A stretch of 64,000 bases of DNA from Cupriavidus sp. D39 (GCF_026627925.1 NZ_JAPNLE010000009.1:1922001-1986000); one strand, 5' to 3'; shown: positions 31,693 to 42,702, counted from the stretch's first letter. Made by a program: numbers and translations. Notes: generated from the letters alone by a model not told the origin.

Positions 31693-31959
31693 ATGAATCA
31701 GGAGATTGCGTACCTCCACCCGGTCAAAACCGCCCGCGCGCTCGTGCTCGTGTACCTGTGCTTTTCGGTACCCATCGTCTCGCTGGGCCTGTTCGTGGCC
31801 TTTATCCGTTATGGTGACCTGCCCGGCATCACCGTCTTCACGGCACTGATTCTCAATGCGCTGATCGGCTTTGGCCTGCTCTGGCTGGCCTGCAAGGCCT
31901 ACAACTGGGTGGCTGCGCGTTTCGGCGGCATCGAAGTGACGATCCGCGACCTGTCCTGA
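31693..31959 (+). CDS. small membrane protein of unknown function
   Basis: An 88-residue protein starting MNQEIAYLHPVKTARALV with two hydrophobic helices (VLVYLCFSVPIVSLGLFVAF and VFTALILNALIGFGLLWLA), then a short amphipathic tail (GGIEVTIRDLS). I do not recognise the family. A start at 31630 would add 21 residues of low plausibility. It is followed by a strong terminator and faces rmuC. Confidence 0.6.
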   Translation: MNQEIAYLHPVKTARALVLVYLCFSVPIVSLGLFVAFIRYGDLPGITVFTALILNALIGFGLLWLACKAYNWVAARFGGIEVTIRDLS

Positions 31960-31980
31960 CACAGCCAGCCGCCAGAAAGT

Positions 31981-32012
31981 AAAAAAGCGCATCGATCCGA
32001 TGCGCTTTTTTT
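31981..32012. terminator. bidirectional terminator between the small membrane protein and rmuC
   Basis: A perfect 14-bp stem (AAAAAAGCGCATCG at 31981-31994 with its complement at 31998-32011) and a 3-base loop. It serves converging genes. Confidence 0.93.
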
Positions 32013-32028
32013 GCTCGGTTTTTGCGTC

Positions 32029-33497
32029 TCAACCGCCTGCGGCCTCGTCATCCGCCATGGCGGCCAGGCCCAGCAGTTCCTGCGCGTTCTCGCCCGGCAG
32101 CGCCTCCACGGTGCGCAGCTTGCGCTCCATCTGGCGCGTACGCACCTCGGCCTGCTCGATGTTGCGGGCAGCGCGCTCCAGCGTGTCGCGGGTCTTGGCC
32201 AGCACATCGCCGAACTTGCCGAACTCGGTCTTGACCGCACCCAGCACCTCCCACACTTCGCTCGAACGCCGCTCCAGCGCCAGGGTGCGAAACCCCATCT
32301 GCAGACTGTTGAGCAACGCGGCCAACGTGGTCGGCCCGGCTACCGTGACGCGGAAATTGCGTTGCAGCAGGTCGGCCAGCCCGGGGCGCCGCAAGACTTC
32401 GGCATACAGCCCCTCGGTGGGCAGGAAGAGGATGGCGAAGTCCGTGGTGGCCGGCGGCGACACGTATTTCTCGGAGATCGTCTGGGCCTCGCGCTTGATC
32501 GCGGCTTCCAGTTCGCGCCCGGCCAGCACAACGCCATCGACATCGCCGCGCTCCTGCGCGTCGAGCAGGCGCTCGTACTGCTCCTTCGGGAACTTGGCGT
32601 CGATAGGCAGCCACACCTGCCCGCCGGCAGCGTCCTTGCCCGGCAGGCGAATCGCAAACTCCACGCGCGCACCGGTATTGCGCACCGTCTCCACGTTCTT
32701 GGCGTACTGCTCGGCGGTAAGCACCTGCTCGAGCAGCATCTCCAGCTGCACTTCGCCCCATGTCCCGCGCGACTTGACATTGGTCAGCACCCGCTTGAGG
32801 TCGCCCACGCCCTGCGCCAGCGCCTGCATTTCGCCAAGGCCCCGGTGCACCTGCTCGAGCCGGTCCGAGACCAGCTTGAAGGACTCGCCCAGCCGCTGCT
32901 CCAGCGTGGCGTGCAGCTTCTCGTCGACGGTGCGGCGCATCTCCTCGAGCTTGGCCGCGTTGTTGACCTCGATCTCCTTGAGCCGCTGCTCCAGCGTGGC
33001 GCGCACCTCGCCCAGGCGCCGCTCGTTGCCCTCGGACATCTGCGCCAGTTGCTGCTGCAGCCCGTCGCCGAAACGGCGCAGCGCGCTGCCTTGCTCGTCG
33101 CGTGCCTGCTGGCCCTGTTGCAGCAGGTTCTGCCGGACCTGCTCGAGCTGCTGGGCGTTGGACTCGGTCAGCTTGGAAGCTGCTGCGCGAACATGTCGAT
33201 CTGGTTGTTCTGCAGCGTGGCGATGCTGGTGAGCTGCGAGGACAGCGCCTGCTGGAAACGCATCATCTGCTGGCCGGCTTCGCCACGGCCGACGCGCGCG
33301 CTCTCGGTCACCTCGGTGCGCAGTTCGCGCTCCAGACGCTCATTGCCGCGTGCGCCTTCGGCGCGCAGTTCGGCGAGCTGGCGCAGCAGCTCCGGGCCGG
33401 CGCCGTCCTGTGCGACACGCGGTCGCAGCAGCAACACCACCAGCAGCAACACGGCTGCCAGCGCAAGGGCCAGGGTCAACAGGGGAATCAAATTCAT
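32029..33497 (-). pseudogene. rmuC: DNA recombination protein RmuC, apparent 1-base frameshift
   Basis: RmuC limits recombination at inverted repeats and has a nuclease-like core. The N-terminus is one membrane helix (MNLIPLLTLALALAAVLLLVV) followed by a long coiled coil rich in Gln/Leu/Glu; the C-terminal RmuC domain begins near LKRVLTNVKSRGTWGEVQLE and includes WLPIDAKFPKEQYERLL. The frame breaks at 33175-33178 where QQLSKLTES is expected; one more base (an A2 run on the plus strand) restores about 489 residues. Confidence 0.9.
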
Positions 33498-33529
33498 GAA
33501 TGGGTTAGCAGGGGTTGGCAGCAAGAGGA

Positions 33530-34528
33530 TCAGCGGCGGCGCGCCATTACGTCGGGATTGATCACCGAAGGCGGATGCCCTGCCTGCGGCCCCGTGTCGA
33601 GCGCGGCGATCAGGTTGTCGGCGGCGAGATCCGCCATGGCACGGCGGGTCTTCTCCGAGGCGCTGGCGATGTGCGGGGTCAGCACCACATTGGGCACCGC
33701 CAGCAGGCCGGGATGGACCTGCGGCTCGCCCTCGAACACGTCGAGTCCGGCAGCGAAGATGCGCCGCTCTCGCAGCGCATCGGCCAGCGCGGCATCGTCG
33801 ACCACGCCGCCACGCGCCAGGTTGACCAGCGTGGCCGACGGCTTCATCTGCGCCAGCTCGGCCGCGCCGATGCTGTGATGGCTCTGCGCGCTATAGGGCA
33901 GTACCAGCAGCAGGTGGTCGGACTGCGCCAGCAGCTCAGCCTTGCTGACATAGCGCGCGTTGAGCGCGCGCTCGGTTTCATCAGCCAAGCGGCTGCGGTT
34001 GTGATAGAGCACCGACATGCCAAACCCGGCCGCGCGGCGTGCCAGCGCCTGGCCGATGCGGCCCATGCCAAGGATGCCGAGCGTGCTGCGGTACAGGTCC
34101 ATGCCGAGGAACATGTCGTAGCTCCACCGCTCCCACTTGCCGGCGCGCAGCCAGTGCTCGGACTCGGTTACGCGGCGCGCGGTGGCCATCAGCAAGGCCC
34201 AGCCGAAATCGGCCGTGGTCTCGGTCAGCACATCGGGCGTATTGGTGGCCACGATCCCGGCGGCGGTCAGCGCCGGCACATCGAGGTTGTTGTACCCCAC
34301 CGCCATGTTGCAGACCGCGCGCAAGGCTGGCAGCCCGGCCACCAGCCCGGCACCGATGCGGTCCGCGGCATTGGCCAGCACACCGGACTTGCCGGCGAGG
34401 CGCGCCTTGAGCGCGGCGCCATCCAGCGCCACGTCCTGCTGGTTGTCGTCGACGTCGAAGTATTGCGCGAGCCGGTCGATCACCTCGGGAAAGACGGCGC
34501 GGGTCACAAGGATGGAAGGCTTGGTCAT
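33530..34528 (-). CDS. D-2-hydroxyacid dehydrogenase (glyoxylate/hydroxypyruvate reductase type)
   Basis: An NAD(P)H-dependent reductase of 332 residues. The Rossmann motif is GILGMGRIGQALARR, and the catalytic arginine, glutamate and histidine are in NLARGGVVDD, GLDVFEGEP and LTPHIASAS. It resembles GhrB/GyaR enzymes that act on glyoxylate and hydroxypyruvate, but the exact substrate is inference. The ATG at 34528 (MTKPSILVT) fits the family; 34600 adds 24 residues. It lies 8 bp after the nhaD-like gene. Confidence 0.88.
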   Translation of the reverse strand: MTKPSILVTRAVFPEVIDRLAQYFDVDDNQQDVALDGAALKARLAGKSGVLANAADRIGAGLVAGLPALRAVCNMAVGYNNLDVPALTAAGIVATNTPDVLTETTADFGWALLMATARRVTESEHWLRAGKWERWSYDMFLGMDLYRSTLGILGMGRIGQALARRAAGFGMSVLYHNRSRLADETERALNARYVSKAELLAQSDHLLLVLPYSAQSHHSIGAAELAQMKPSATLVNLARGGVVDDAALADALRERRIFAAGLDVFEGEPQVHPGLLAVPNVVLTPHIASASEKTRRAMADLAADNLIAALDTGPQAGHPPSVINPDVMARRR

Positions 34529-34536
34529 GCTCACAC

Positions 34537-35978
34537 TCACACGTGGAAGAAGAGAAAGGTCATCACCAGGAACAGCGGCACCAGCACGCAGATCGACCAC
34601 AGCATGTAGCCGAAGAAGCTGGGCATGCGCACGCCGCGGCTTTCGGCAATCGCCTTGACCATCAGGTTGGGCGCGTTGCCGATATAGGTATTAGCGCCCA
34701 TGAACACGGCGCCGGCCGAGATGGCCGCGAGCGTCGAGGCGTCGCGCGTCATCAGCGTGGCGGGGTCGCCGCCCGCGGTGTTGAAGAACACCAGGTAGGT
34801 CGGCGCATTATCCAAGAAGGACGAGAGAATGCCCGTGGCCCAGAAATACATGCTGTCGATGGGCTGGCCGCCGGCATCGCTGACCATGCGGATCACGCCG
34901 GCGAAGGCGCCGTCGGTGCCGGCCTTGAGCATGGCGATCACGGGAATGATGGTGAGGAAGATCCCGGCGAACAGCTTGCCGACTTCCAGGATCGGTTCCC
35001 AGTTGAATTCGTTGCCCGTGCGCGCGGTGATCGGCGTGATCAGCAGGGACAGCAGCGCCACTGCCACCAGCAGCACATCGCGCACCGCCGCGGGCAGGCC
35101 GACCAGGGTGCCCATCACGTTGAACTCGATGCCGGGCTTCCAGAGCCCGCTCATCAGCACCAGGCCAACAACCGCCAGCAGCAGCACGAAATTACGCTTG
35201 CCCTCGATGCGGATGCCCGCGGAGTCGGGCGTGGGATCGGCCGCTTGCGGCAGCTCTTCTTCCTTGTTCAGGTAGTAGTGGCGATCGACGAAATAGAAGA
35301 TCACCAGCAGCGAGATGCAGATGAACAGCGTCTCGGGCAGGATGTTGCGCAGGGTCCAGAAAAATCCACGCCTTTCAGGAAACCCAGGAACAGCGGCGGA
35401 TCGCCCAGCGGCGTCAGCGCGCCGCCCGCATTGGCCGCCAGGAAAATAAAGAACACCACCACGTGCGCCACGTGCCTGCGGTTGTCGTTGGCGCGCAGCA
35501 GCGGCCGGATCAGCAGCATGGCGGCGCCGGTGGTGCCCATCAGGCTGGCCAGCACCGTGCCGAGCGCAAGCAGGCCGGTATTCAGGCGCGGCGTGCCGTG
35601 CAGGCTGCCACGCACGCAGATGCCACCGGCGACGATATAGAGCGCGGCGATCAGCGCGATGAAGGGGATGTACTCCGACAGCAACGCGTGCACGGCATTG
35701 GCGGCGGCGGCATGCACGCCGAAGGCCTGCGCGAACGGCACCAGGAACAGCACTGCCCAGCCTGCGATGATCTTGCCGTAGTGGTGATGCCAGAAGCGCG
35801 GCGCGATCAGTGGGAACAGCGCGATCGACAGCAAGGTGCCGGCGAAGGGCAAGGCCCACAGCGGCGACAGCGTGGCGCCATCGAGATCGGCGGCGTGTGC
35901 CAGGCTCGGCACCAGCGAGAGCAACAGGGTGAACAACAACGGGGCCAGCAGGGATAGCAGTGCGGGGGCACGTCGCAT
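34537..35978 (-). pseudogene. nhaD: NhaD-type sodium:proton antiporter, apparent 1-base frameshift
   Basis: A polytopic membrane protein of the ArsB/NhaD (ion transporter) superfamily. The N-terminal part has a signal-like helix and several membrane segments with SEYIPFIALIAALYIVAGG and GTTGAAMLLIRPL; after the break come further helices, with SSFLDNAPTYLVFFN and GAVFMGANTYIGNAPN matching the conserved NhaD loops. The break is at a five-A run at 35360-35364 (T on the coding strand). Corrected length is about 480 residues. Na+ as substrate is inferred from the family. Confidence 0.87.
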
Positions 35979-36155
35979 CGAGCGGGGTCTCCTTGTATCG
36001 GATTGCGGCACCCGGGCCTGATGTTGGCCACGAGCGGAGAAAGCGCACGAACCCGAGCGGCCCGGCGAGCGGGCCGCGGGCGCGTGGCGAGGCCCTCAAG
36101 TGTAAAGCAATCGCCGCGCGACTCCACCGATTCCGGACGCCCCGGCCAGCCGCAC

Positions 36156-36841
36156 TCAGTCCTGCTCGACCAGGATCACGTGCACGCGGTATGGGCCGTG
36201 CGCGCCGAGCACGATGGTCTGCTCGATGTCGCCGGTGCGCGAGGGCCCGCTGATGGTATTGGTGGCACGGGGCAACTCCCGCGCTCGCTGCGCACCAGCG
36301 CGAAGGCGTCTTCCAGGCCATCGACGATGCGCGAGACCGGCACCACCGCGATATGTGTCTCGGGCAACAGCGCGGCTGACGCGAACGTCTGCGGGCCGGA
36401 CAGCAGCATCAGCGAGCCGGTCTCGGCGATCGCGCAAAAACAGCCCGTGATGCCGACCATGTCGCCATGGTCGTGATCGGCCTGCGCATCGCGGATGGGT
36501 GGCCGGCACTCCACCGTCAAGCCCTGCCCTTGCCAGTCCAGCGCCGCCAAGGTGTCCCAGGCCACGGCGCGGCGCCCAAGGCCGAGGCTGTCCAGGTAGC
36601 GCGCGGCCGCGGCCGGCACATCGGCCATCGTGACCACCCGTTCCACCGTGGAGGCCAACTTCTGCGCCTGCTCATGGAAGGCCTGGATCCGGTCCGCCGG
36701 CGCCGGCGGACGGGGGCCGGCAGGATGGCGCGCGAGGTAATCGGCCACCGCCGCGCGCTCGCCGTTGCTCACCCCGGGCGCGCGGCCCTGGGCGGCGCGG
36801 ATGCGGGCAAAGATGCGATCGCGGGCGGAGGTGGTATCCAT
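36156..36841 (-). pseudogene. LUD-domain (LutC/YkgG-like) protein, apparent 1-base frameshift
   Basis: LutC-like proteins work with LutA and LutB in lactate oxidation. This one starts MDTTSARDRIFARIRAAQG, has the core GITGCFCAIAETGSLML and, after the break at 36278-36280 (C3, one base short), the family ending TISGPSRTGDIEQTIVLG. The corrected length is 228 residues. No lutA or lutB is nearby; it follows pncB, so the role here is unclear. An 8-bp triple repeat lies just upstream. Confidence 0.85.
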
Positions 36842-36930
36842 GAGTCGATTTCCGGAGGTTGGATGCTTGGTGGCTTGGTGGCTTGGTGGATTTGGGGGCA
36901 GCGGCTGCGGCGGCGCGCTTGCATCAAGCG

Positions 36931-38109
36931 CTAGGTCGGCGCCTTGATGCCGAACACCTGCCGCAGGTACGCCAGGTAAGCGGGATCGTCGCACATGGTC
37001 TTCTCGGGCGTGTCCGACAGCTTGGCCACCGGCTGGCCATTGCAGCGGGTCATCTTGATGACGATCTGCAGTGGCGTGTAGCCGAGATCGTTGGTCAGGT
37101 TGGTGCCCACGCCGAAGGCAAGCCGGCAGCGCCCGCCGAAGCGTTCGTACAGCTCGATCACGCGCGGGATGTCGAGGCTGTCGCTGAAGATCAGCGTCTT
37201 GCCCAGCGGGTCGACACGGCCAGCGGCGTAGTGCGCCAGCATGCGTTCGCCCCAGGCGATGGGGTCGCCGGAATCGTGCCGCACGCCATCGAACAGCTTG
37301 CAGAAGTACAGGTCGAAATCGCGCAGGAAGGCATCGAAGCCATAGGTGTCGGACAAGGCAATGCCGAGGTCGCCGCGGTACTCCTTGGCCCACACTTCCA
37401 GCGCGAACACCTGCGAGTCGCGCAGCCGCGGCCCCAGGGCCTGGCAGGCCTGCAGGTATTCATGCGCCATGGTGCCGAGCGGGACCAGGTTGTGCATGCG
37501 CGCGAAATGCACGTTGCTGCTGCCGGCCAATTGCGGGCCGAGCACGCGCCGCATGGTCTGCAACACCTCCTCCTGCCAGTCGCGCGAGAAACGGCGGCGC
37601 GAGCCGTAGTCGGCGATCACGCAGTCGGCGTGGGCAGGCATCTTCAGCAAGGCCAGCTTGTCTTCCAGGCGCTTGCGTCCCTCGCTCCAGTCCGGCTGCG
37701 GCTGGGTGCGGCGGAAATAGACCTCGTTGACGATGGCCAGCAACGGCACCTCGAACAGGATGGTATGCAGCCACGGCCCGCGGATGGTGATCTCGATCTC
37801 GCCGCTGCCGGAGGCCGCGGGCTTGATCGTCACGTATTTCTCGTTGAGGTGGAACAGGCCGAGGAAGTCGACGAAATCGCTCTTGATAAAGCGCAGCTCG
37901 CGCAGGTATTGCAGCTCGTCCGGCGTAAAGCGGACCTGGCACAGCTGCGCCACTTCGTCGCGTATCTCGTCCACGTAGGGCGTCAGGTCGACCCCCGCGT
38001 TACGGCATTTGAAGCGGTACTCGACCTGTGCCGCCGGGAAGTGATGCAGCACCACCTGCATCATGGTGAACTTGTACAGGTCGGTGTCGAGCAAAGAGGT
38101 AATGATCAT
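36931..38109 (-). CDS. pncB: nicotinate phosphoribosyltransferase
   Basis: PncB converts nicotinate and PRPP to nicotinate mononucleotide in NAD salvage. The 392-residue protein starts [20 protein letters not shown], has YGSRRRFS with the conserved arginines, [11 protein letters not shown] containing the histidine that is phosphorylated in the ATP-coupled cycle, and [12 protein letters not shown] at the phosphate-binding loop. All are in one frame and length is typical. Confidence 0.96.
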   Translation of the reverse strand: MIITSLLDTDLYKFTMMQVVLHHFPAAQVEYRFKCRNAGVDLTPYVDEIRDEVAQLCQVRFTPDELQYLRELRFIKSDFVDFLGLFHLNEKYVTIKPAASGSGEIEITIRGPWLHTILFEVPLLAIVNEVYFRRTQPQPDWSEGRKRLEDKLALLKMPAHADCVIADYGSRRRFSRDWQEEVLQTMRRVLGPQLAGSSNVHFARMHNLVPLGTMAHEYLQACQALGPRLRDSQVFALEVWAKEYRGDLGIALSDTYGFDAFLRDFDLYFCKLFDGVRHDSGDPIAWGERMLAHYAAGRVDPLGKTLIFSDSLDIPRVIELYERFGGRCRLAFGVGTNLTNDLGYTPLQIVIKMTRCNGQPVAKLSDTPEKTMCDDPAYLAYLRQVFGIKAPT

Positions 38110-38202
38110 GTCGGGCCAGACGGCAGTGCCGAGTCAGAGCGCCATGCTAACCGAAAGCGCGGCGCTCAGCCCATGAAGCCGCATCGGCCATGCCGGCCGG
38201 CC

Positions 38203-38735
38203 TCATGCGCCATCGAGGAAAGGATCGGGCTGGCGGCCCCGCGCGCTGCCGCGCAGGCACCACAGGACCTGCCCGCGATAGCCGGGGCAGCCAATCAGCG
38301 TGGCCTGCGCCCGGGGCACATCGGCAGGCAGCGGTTCGGCGAAGGTTGCCGAACGGGCCGTGATGCGCTCCTGGTAGACCCGCTGCGTGCCGCGGCGGAA
38401 CACCAGCACCTGGACCGGCGCGCCACGCTCGGGCTGCAGGCCGGCGTCGCACGGCAGGAACCCGGCCTGGCCGCAATTGGCCATACCCTCCCCGCCGCCT
38501 CGACGATCACGCCGAAATCGTCCCAATCGAAGCGCGCCAGCGCGCTCAGGGATACCGGCCTGTCGCTCATCGTGCGCCACGCCATCAAGCGGGCCACCAC
38601 GCTGTCCGGGGGCCCGGCCTTGGCCAGCGTCTGCGCATGCGCGGCCGGCATGGCCAGCGCCGCCAGGCATAGCAAGGCGTTCGCCGCCTGGCTGAAACCG
38701 CGGCTGCGCGACGACTCCCGGGCGGGTCTAGGCAT
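38203..38735 (-). pseudogene. secreted protein of unknown function, apparent 1-base frameshift
   Basis: A signal peptide is clear (ALLCLAALAMPAAHAQ, cleavage near residue 34), then a mature part with ALARFDWDDFGVIVEAAG. The second half in another frame (GFLPCDAGLQPERGAPVQVL, ATLIGCPGYRGQVLWC) joins when one base is added to the four-C run at 38490-38493. Total about 177 residues with several cysteines in the mature part, which suggests a disulphide-bonded periplasmic protein. I do not recognise the family. Confidence 0.6.
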
Positions 38736-39087
38736 GACGCACTCCTCACTGGGTTAGGCACGCGGCAATACCGCGCAGGCAAGCTCAGGCAGCATACAAC
38801 GCCAACGCCGCACCGGCCAGAAAAGCACATCGGCGGGCACGACGCCGGCTGCCTTGGATCAAATGCACATAAAGAAATAAGAAAACTATCTGATCTGGCT
38901 ATATAGAGCGACTACCCTTGCTTAATGGCTCAGCTACAATATCGGTCTTTGATAGGCCACGGCCTTCGCTCGCGCCGCGTATGGTGAACCCAGTGACTCC
39001 AGGGTAGGCCCGCACCGGCGTGATGAGCAAGGCACAACAGGCCAAATCCATTCCCATCGAAGCCGATCCTGTTTTTCTGGAACCGAA
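38736..39087. other. divergent intergenic region upstream of fdxA
   Basis: These 352 bp separate the secreted-protein gene from fdxA. A markedly AT-rich stretch at 38868-38910 stands out from the GC-rich surroundings and probably holds promoter elements; a TACAAT hexamer at 38935-38940 could be a -10 box but has no well-spaced -35. No gene is seen. Confidence 0.45.
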
Positions 39088-39411
39088 ATGACTCACGTTG
39101 TCACCGAATCCTGCATCCGTTGCCGCTATACCGACTGCGTTGACGTGTGTCCGGTCGATTGTTTCCGCGAAGGCCCCAACTTCCTCGCCATCGACCCGGA
39201 TGAGTGTATCGATTGCGCGGTGTGCGTGGCGGAATGCCCGGTCAACGCGATCTACGCCGAGGAAGACGTGCCGGGCGACCAGCAACAGTTCATCGACCTG
39301 AACGCCGAGCTGGCACGCAACTGGCCTTCCATCACCAAGACCAAGGCCCCGCTGGCCGAAGCCGAGGAATGGAAGGACACGGCCGACAAGCTGCAATACC
39401 TGCAACGCTGA
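39088..39411 (+). CDS. fdxA: 7Fe ferredoxin FdxA
   Basis: A 107-residue electron carrier with one [3Fe-4S] and one [4Fe-4S] cluster. Cysteines are in [18 protein letters not shown] and [13 protein letters not shown]; the extra spacing in the first motif is typical of the 7Fe type. The C-terminal ~45 residues carry no cysteines, as in Azotobacter FdI. It is 98 bp before the ferredoxin reductase, the likely partner. Confidence 0.95.
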   Translation: MTHVVTESCIRCRYTDCVDVCPVDCFREGPNFLAIDPDECIDCAVCVAECPVNAIYAEEDVPGDQQQFIDLNAELARNWPSITKTKAPLAEAEEWKDTADKLQYLQR

Positions 39412-39509
39412 TACCTGCAACACCAAAAGACAGGTCAGAAAGCCGTCCCCACCCACGCGCTTTCCCGCAATGCCGGGCACGCATGTGCCCACAACGTATC
39501 AGGACGAAT

Positions 39510-40619
39510 ATGGACTTGAGCATCCCTAACCCCGTCGCCGACGCCACCAACCACGTTGCCGCCGGCAACGCTGGCGGCGGCCACCCGCTGGAAATCGATG
39601 CGCTGATCGTCGGTGCCGGTCCGGTCGGACTCTTCCAGGTCTTCGAACTGGGCCTGCTCGAAATCAAGGCGCACGTGATCGACTCCCTCAAGGTGGTCGG
39701 CGGCCAGTGCGTGGAGCTCTATCCGGACAAGCCCATCTACGACATCCCGGCCGTGCCCATCTGCACCGGCCAGGAACTGACGGACAACCTGCTCAAGCAG
39801 ATCGAGCCGTTCGAGCCGACCTTCCACCTGGGCCAGGAAGTGGCTGTGGTGGAGCGCCGCGTAGACGGCCGCTTCTTCGTCGAGACCTCGCTCGGCACCC
39901 GCTTCATCACCAAGACCATCTTCATCGCCGCCGGCGTGGGCTCGTTCCAGCCGCGCACGGTCAAGGTGGACGGCATCGACAAGTTCGACGGCAAGCAGCT
40001 GTTCTACCGCGTGAAGGATCCGAGCCGCTTCCACGGCCGCAACCTGGTCGTGGTCGGCGGCGGCGACTCCGCGCTCGACTGGACGCTGGACCTGGTCGGC
40101 AAGGCCGAATCCGTGGTGATGATCCATCGCCGCGACGGCTTCCGCGCCGCGCCGGCATCGGTCGCCAAGATGAAGGACCTGTGCGAGCAGATGGAGATGC
40201 AGTTCCTGGTGGGCCAGATCAGCGGCTACGAGGAGAAAGAGGGCCTCCTTACCGAGATCAAGGTGACGGGCGCCGACGGCGTGACCCGCCGCCTGCCGCT
40301 CGACGACCTGCTGGTGTTCTTCGGCCTGTCGCCCAAGCTGGGCCCGATCGCCGAATGGGGCCTGGACCTGGAGCGCAAGCAGGTCAAGGTGGATACGGAG
40401 AAGTTCGAGACCAACATCCCGGGCATCTTCGCGGTGGGCGACATCAACACCTACCCCGGCAAGAAGAAGCTGATCCTCTCGGGCTTCCATGAAGCCGCGC
40501 TGGCCGCCTTCGGCGCCGCGCCCTATATCTTCCCCGAGAAGAAAATCCACATGCAGTACACGACCACCTCGCCGAAGCTGCACAAGATCCTCGGCGTCGA
40601 TTCGCCGGTGTTCGACTGA
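39510..40619 (+). CDS. ferredoxin/flavodoxin-NADP+ reductase (thioredoxin-reductase-like)
   Basis: A 369-residue FAD and NADPH-dependent reductase of the TrxR-like FNR family. FAD motif: [20 protein letters not shown] motif: [15 protein letters not shown]. There is no CxxC redox pair, which separates it from true thioredoxin reductase. A third signature is [17 protein letters not shown]. The ATG at 39510 gives the family start. Its natural terminator lies beyond the inserted intron, at 42525. Confidence 0.93.
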   Translation: MDLSIPNPVADATNHVAAGNAGGGHPLEIDALIVGAGPVGLFQVFELGLLEIKAHVIDSLKVVGGQCVELYPDKPIYDIPAVPICTGQELTDNLLKQIEPFEPTFHLGQEVAVVERRVDGRFFVETSLGTRFITKTIFIAAGVGSFQPRTVKVDGIDKFDGKQLFYRVKDPSRFHGRNLVVVGGGDSALDWTLDLVGKAESVVMIHRRDGFRAAPASVAKMKDLCEQMEMQFLVGQISGYEEKEGLLTEIKVTGADGVTRRLPLDDLLVFFGLSPKLGPIAEWGLDLERKQVKVDTEKFETNIPGIFAVGDINTYPGKKKLILSGFHEAALAAFGAAPYIFPEKKIHMQYTTTSPKLHKILGVDSPVFD

Positions 40620-40681
40620 GCCTGGCGTGCCCGGCAAAGTGATCGAGTAGGGTGAGGGGTTACCCCCTCAGCCCTCTCACA

Positions 40682-40711
40682 CCACCGTACGTGCGGTTCC
40701 GCATACGGCGG
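40682..40711 (-). ncRNA. group II intron domain V
   Basis: The 30-nt hairpin with the CGC catalytic triad, a short loop and a bulge two-thirds of the way along has the layout of domain V, the catalytic centre of the ribozyme. It is followed by a reduced domain VI, a class C trait. Confidence 0.75.
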
Positions 40712-40712
40712 T

Positions 40713-42110
40713 TCACGAACGAGACTGCAAGCGCCGCTGAGTATCCAGCAGCGAGACCAGCCCCATGGCGTCGAAGTAGCGTTTCGGGAAGGCATCGCGC
40801 AGATGCATCGCGCCAGCATTCCACCACGGGCCGCGCCCGTTGTAGGCTGACTTGTACGCTCGCTCGTCCGATAGCCCCTGCCGACGCAGCATCACCACCC
40901 GGGTCCGACGACGTTTGGCTTGCCGCCACAATAAGCAGCGCAGCCGCCGTCTGATCCAGGCGTCCAACTCCTCCAGCGCACGCTTGCCTTCGGTCCAGCG
41001 GAAGTACCCCATCCACCCGCGCAGTACCGGATTCAACACTGCTATCGTGTGGGCCGGGTTCCCTCCTCGTCCCGGACGCACCAGTTCCCGCACACGCTCC
41101 TTCAGCCTTTGCAGGCTGTCCGGCGCAATGCGCAACCGCGCCTGACGGTGCATTGTCAGGCTATAGCCCAGGAACTTGCGCGCCCACGGCCGCGCACACG
41201 CGCTCTTGGCCTCGTTGACCCGCAGCTTCAGCCGCTCCGCTAGGAACGCTGTCATGCCAGCCAACACCTGCCGTCCTGCCGTCTTGCTACGCACATAGAT
41301 ATTGCAGTCGTCCGCGTAACGACAGGACGCGAGGCCCCGCCTTTCCAGCTCACGGTCCCAATCCGTCAGCAGGATGTTCGACAGCAACGGCGACAGCGGC
41401 CCGCCTTGCGGCGTGCCTTGCCTCCTTGCCTCGACCATCCCGCCACGCATCAGCCCCGCTTCCAGATACCGCCGGATCAGCTTGAGCACCCGGGCGTCCC
41501 TCACTTGCCGTGCCACCCGCGACATCAGGATGTCGTGGTTGACCCGGTCGAAGAACTTCTCCAGGTCGATGTCCACCACCCAGCGCCGGCCTTCCCGCAC
41601 ATACCGCTGTGCCTGCAAGACCGCCTGCTGAGCGCTGCGCCCCGGCCTGAAGCCGTAGCTCGACTCGGAGAATCCCGGCTCAAAGATCGGTTGGAGAACT
41701 TGCAGCAGCGCCTGCTGGATCAGCCGGTCCATCACCGTCGGGATGCCCAGTGTCCTCACCCCGCCCGCAGGCTTGGGGATGTCCACCGCGCGCACCGCCT
41801 GCGGGATGTATTGGCCGGCCAGCAGCGCCGCCTTGACGCTCGGCCAGTGCACCTTCAGCCAGTCCCGCAACGCCGTCACCGCCAGGGCATCCACCCCGGC
41901 CGCGCCACCGTTCCTGACCACCTTCCGGTACGCCAGCCACATGTTGCCCTTCTCGACCACCGCCTCCATCAGCGATGGCGCCCGCGCTTTCGTTTGCCCG
42001 ACAGCCGCCGTGCCAGCCTCCGCACCCCCATCGGCCCCAGGCAGGTTCCGCCCGCCTTCCTCCGCTGTGGGCTGCACTCGTTCGTGCATTTGGGCTTCGT
42101 CGGTAAGCAT
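40713..42110 (-). CDS. ltrA: group II intron reverse transcriptase/maturase
   Basis: The intron-encoded protein (465 residues) helps splicing and retro-homing. Reverse-transcriptase motifs: DIPKPAGGVRTLGIPTVMDR, SYGFRPGRSAQQAV, VVDIDLEKFFDRVNHDILM, GTPQGGPLSPLLSNI and the active site RYADD. Domain X (maturase) is LRGWMGYFRWTEGKRALEELDAWIRRRLR. No HNH endonuclease domain is present, as usual for class C. No frameshift is seen. Confidence 0.95.
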   Translation of the reverse strand: MLTDEAQMHERVQPTAEEGGRNLPGADGGAEAGTAAVGQTKARAPSLMEAVVEKGNMWLAYRKVVRNGGAAGVDALAVTALRDWLKVHWPSVKAALLAGQYIPQAVRAVDIPKPAGGVRTLGIPTVMDRLIQQALLQVLQPIFEPGFSESSYGFRPGRSAQQAVLQAQRYVREGRRWVVDIDLEKFFDRVNHDILMSRVARQVRDARVLKLIRRYLEAGLMRGGMVEARRQGTPQGGPLSPLLSNILLTDWDRELERRGLASCRYADDCNIYVRSKTAGRQVLAGMTAFLAERLKLRVNEAKSACARPWARKFLGYSLTMHRQARLRIAPDSLQRLKERVRELVRPGRGGNPAHTIAVLNPVLRGWMGYFRWTEGKRALEELDAWIRRRLRCLLWRQAKRRRTRVVMLRRQGLSDERAYKSAYNGRGPWWNAGAMHLRDAFPKRYFDAMGLVSLLDTQRRLQSRS

Positions 42111-42484
42111 CGAGGTCTGTCGTCCTAATCGCGCTCATTCATGTTTGGCCCTTCAGTGCCAACCGCGCACCTAATATGGCCTCTGCTGACTTCTGCACCG
42201 CCGTCCCGACGCCTCTCGACGTCGGTAGCACCGTGGCAGCGGTGCAGATCTCCCCGGGTATGACGCACCCACCTTCACGCTTATGCCTGTCGGATCTACG
42301 CCGCATCGTTCCGTGCAAGTATCGGGCTTTGGCAATTATGGCTACCTCACCCCGATACGACGCCTCATCCGCTTCCTGTTCGTCAGGCCAGCGCTTTGCC
42401 TCGGACTTCCTTCAGACTCCCAGTCGCCCGGGAAACCCTTGTCTCTGGCTAACACTTCCCCTTGCCGGGTGTGTAAGGGACTTG

Positions 42485-42517
<33 letters not shown>

Positions 42518-42524
42518 CATGGAG

Positions 42525-42552
42525 AAAAAATCGCCCTTCGGGGCGATTTTTT
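42525..42552. terminator. bidirectional terminator, original fnr terminator and intron target
   Basis: A perfect 12-bp stem (AAAAAATCGCCC with its complement) closed by a TTCG tetraloop. On the plus strand it terminates fnr transcripts in the empty-site arrangement; on the minus strand its T run points to the intron insertion point. Confidence 0.93.
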
Positions 42553-42657
42553 ATGGCAAAAATCTGAAAGACCTTCTATAATGCGGCCCTGCCTCGGAAC
42601 ATCGGGGCGGAACCAGAAGTTCCGCAGCACCGCCAGCAAGAAATTGCAGCGCAGGTG

Positions 42658-42687
42658 TTGACGGATAAACGAGAAACTGGTTAAAAT
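42658..42687 (+). promoter_or_regulatory. sigma-70 promoter for tRNA-Asn
   Basis: TTGACG (42658-42663) and TAAAAT (42682-42687) with an 18-bp spacer, 15 bp before the tRNA. Confidence 0.8.
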
Positions 42688-42702
42688 CCTTTTCTCAGCT
42701 GT

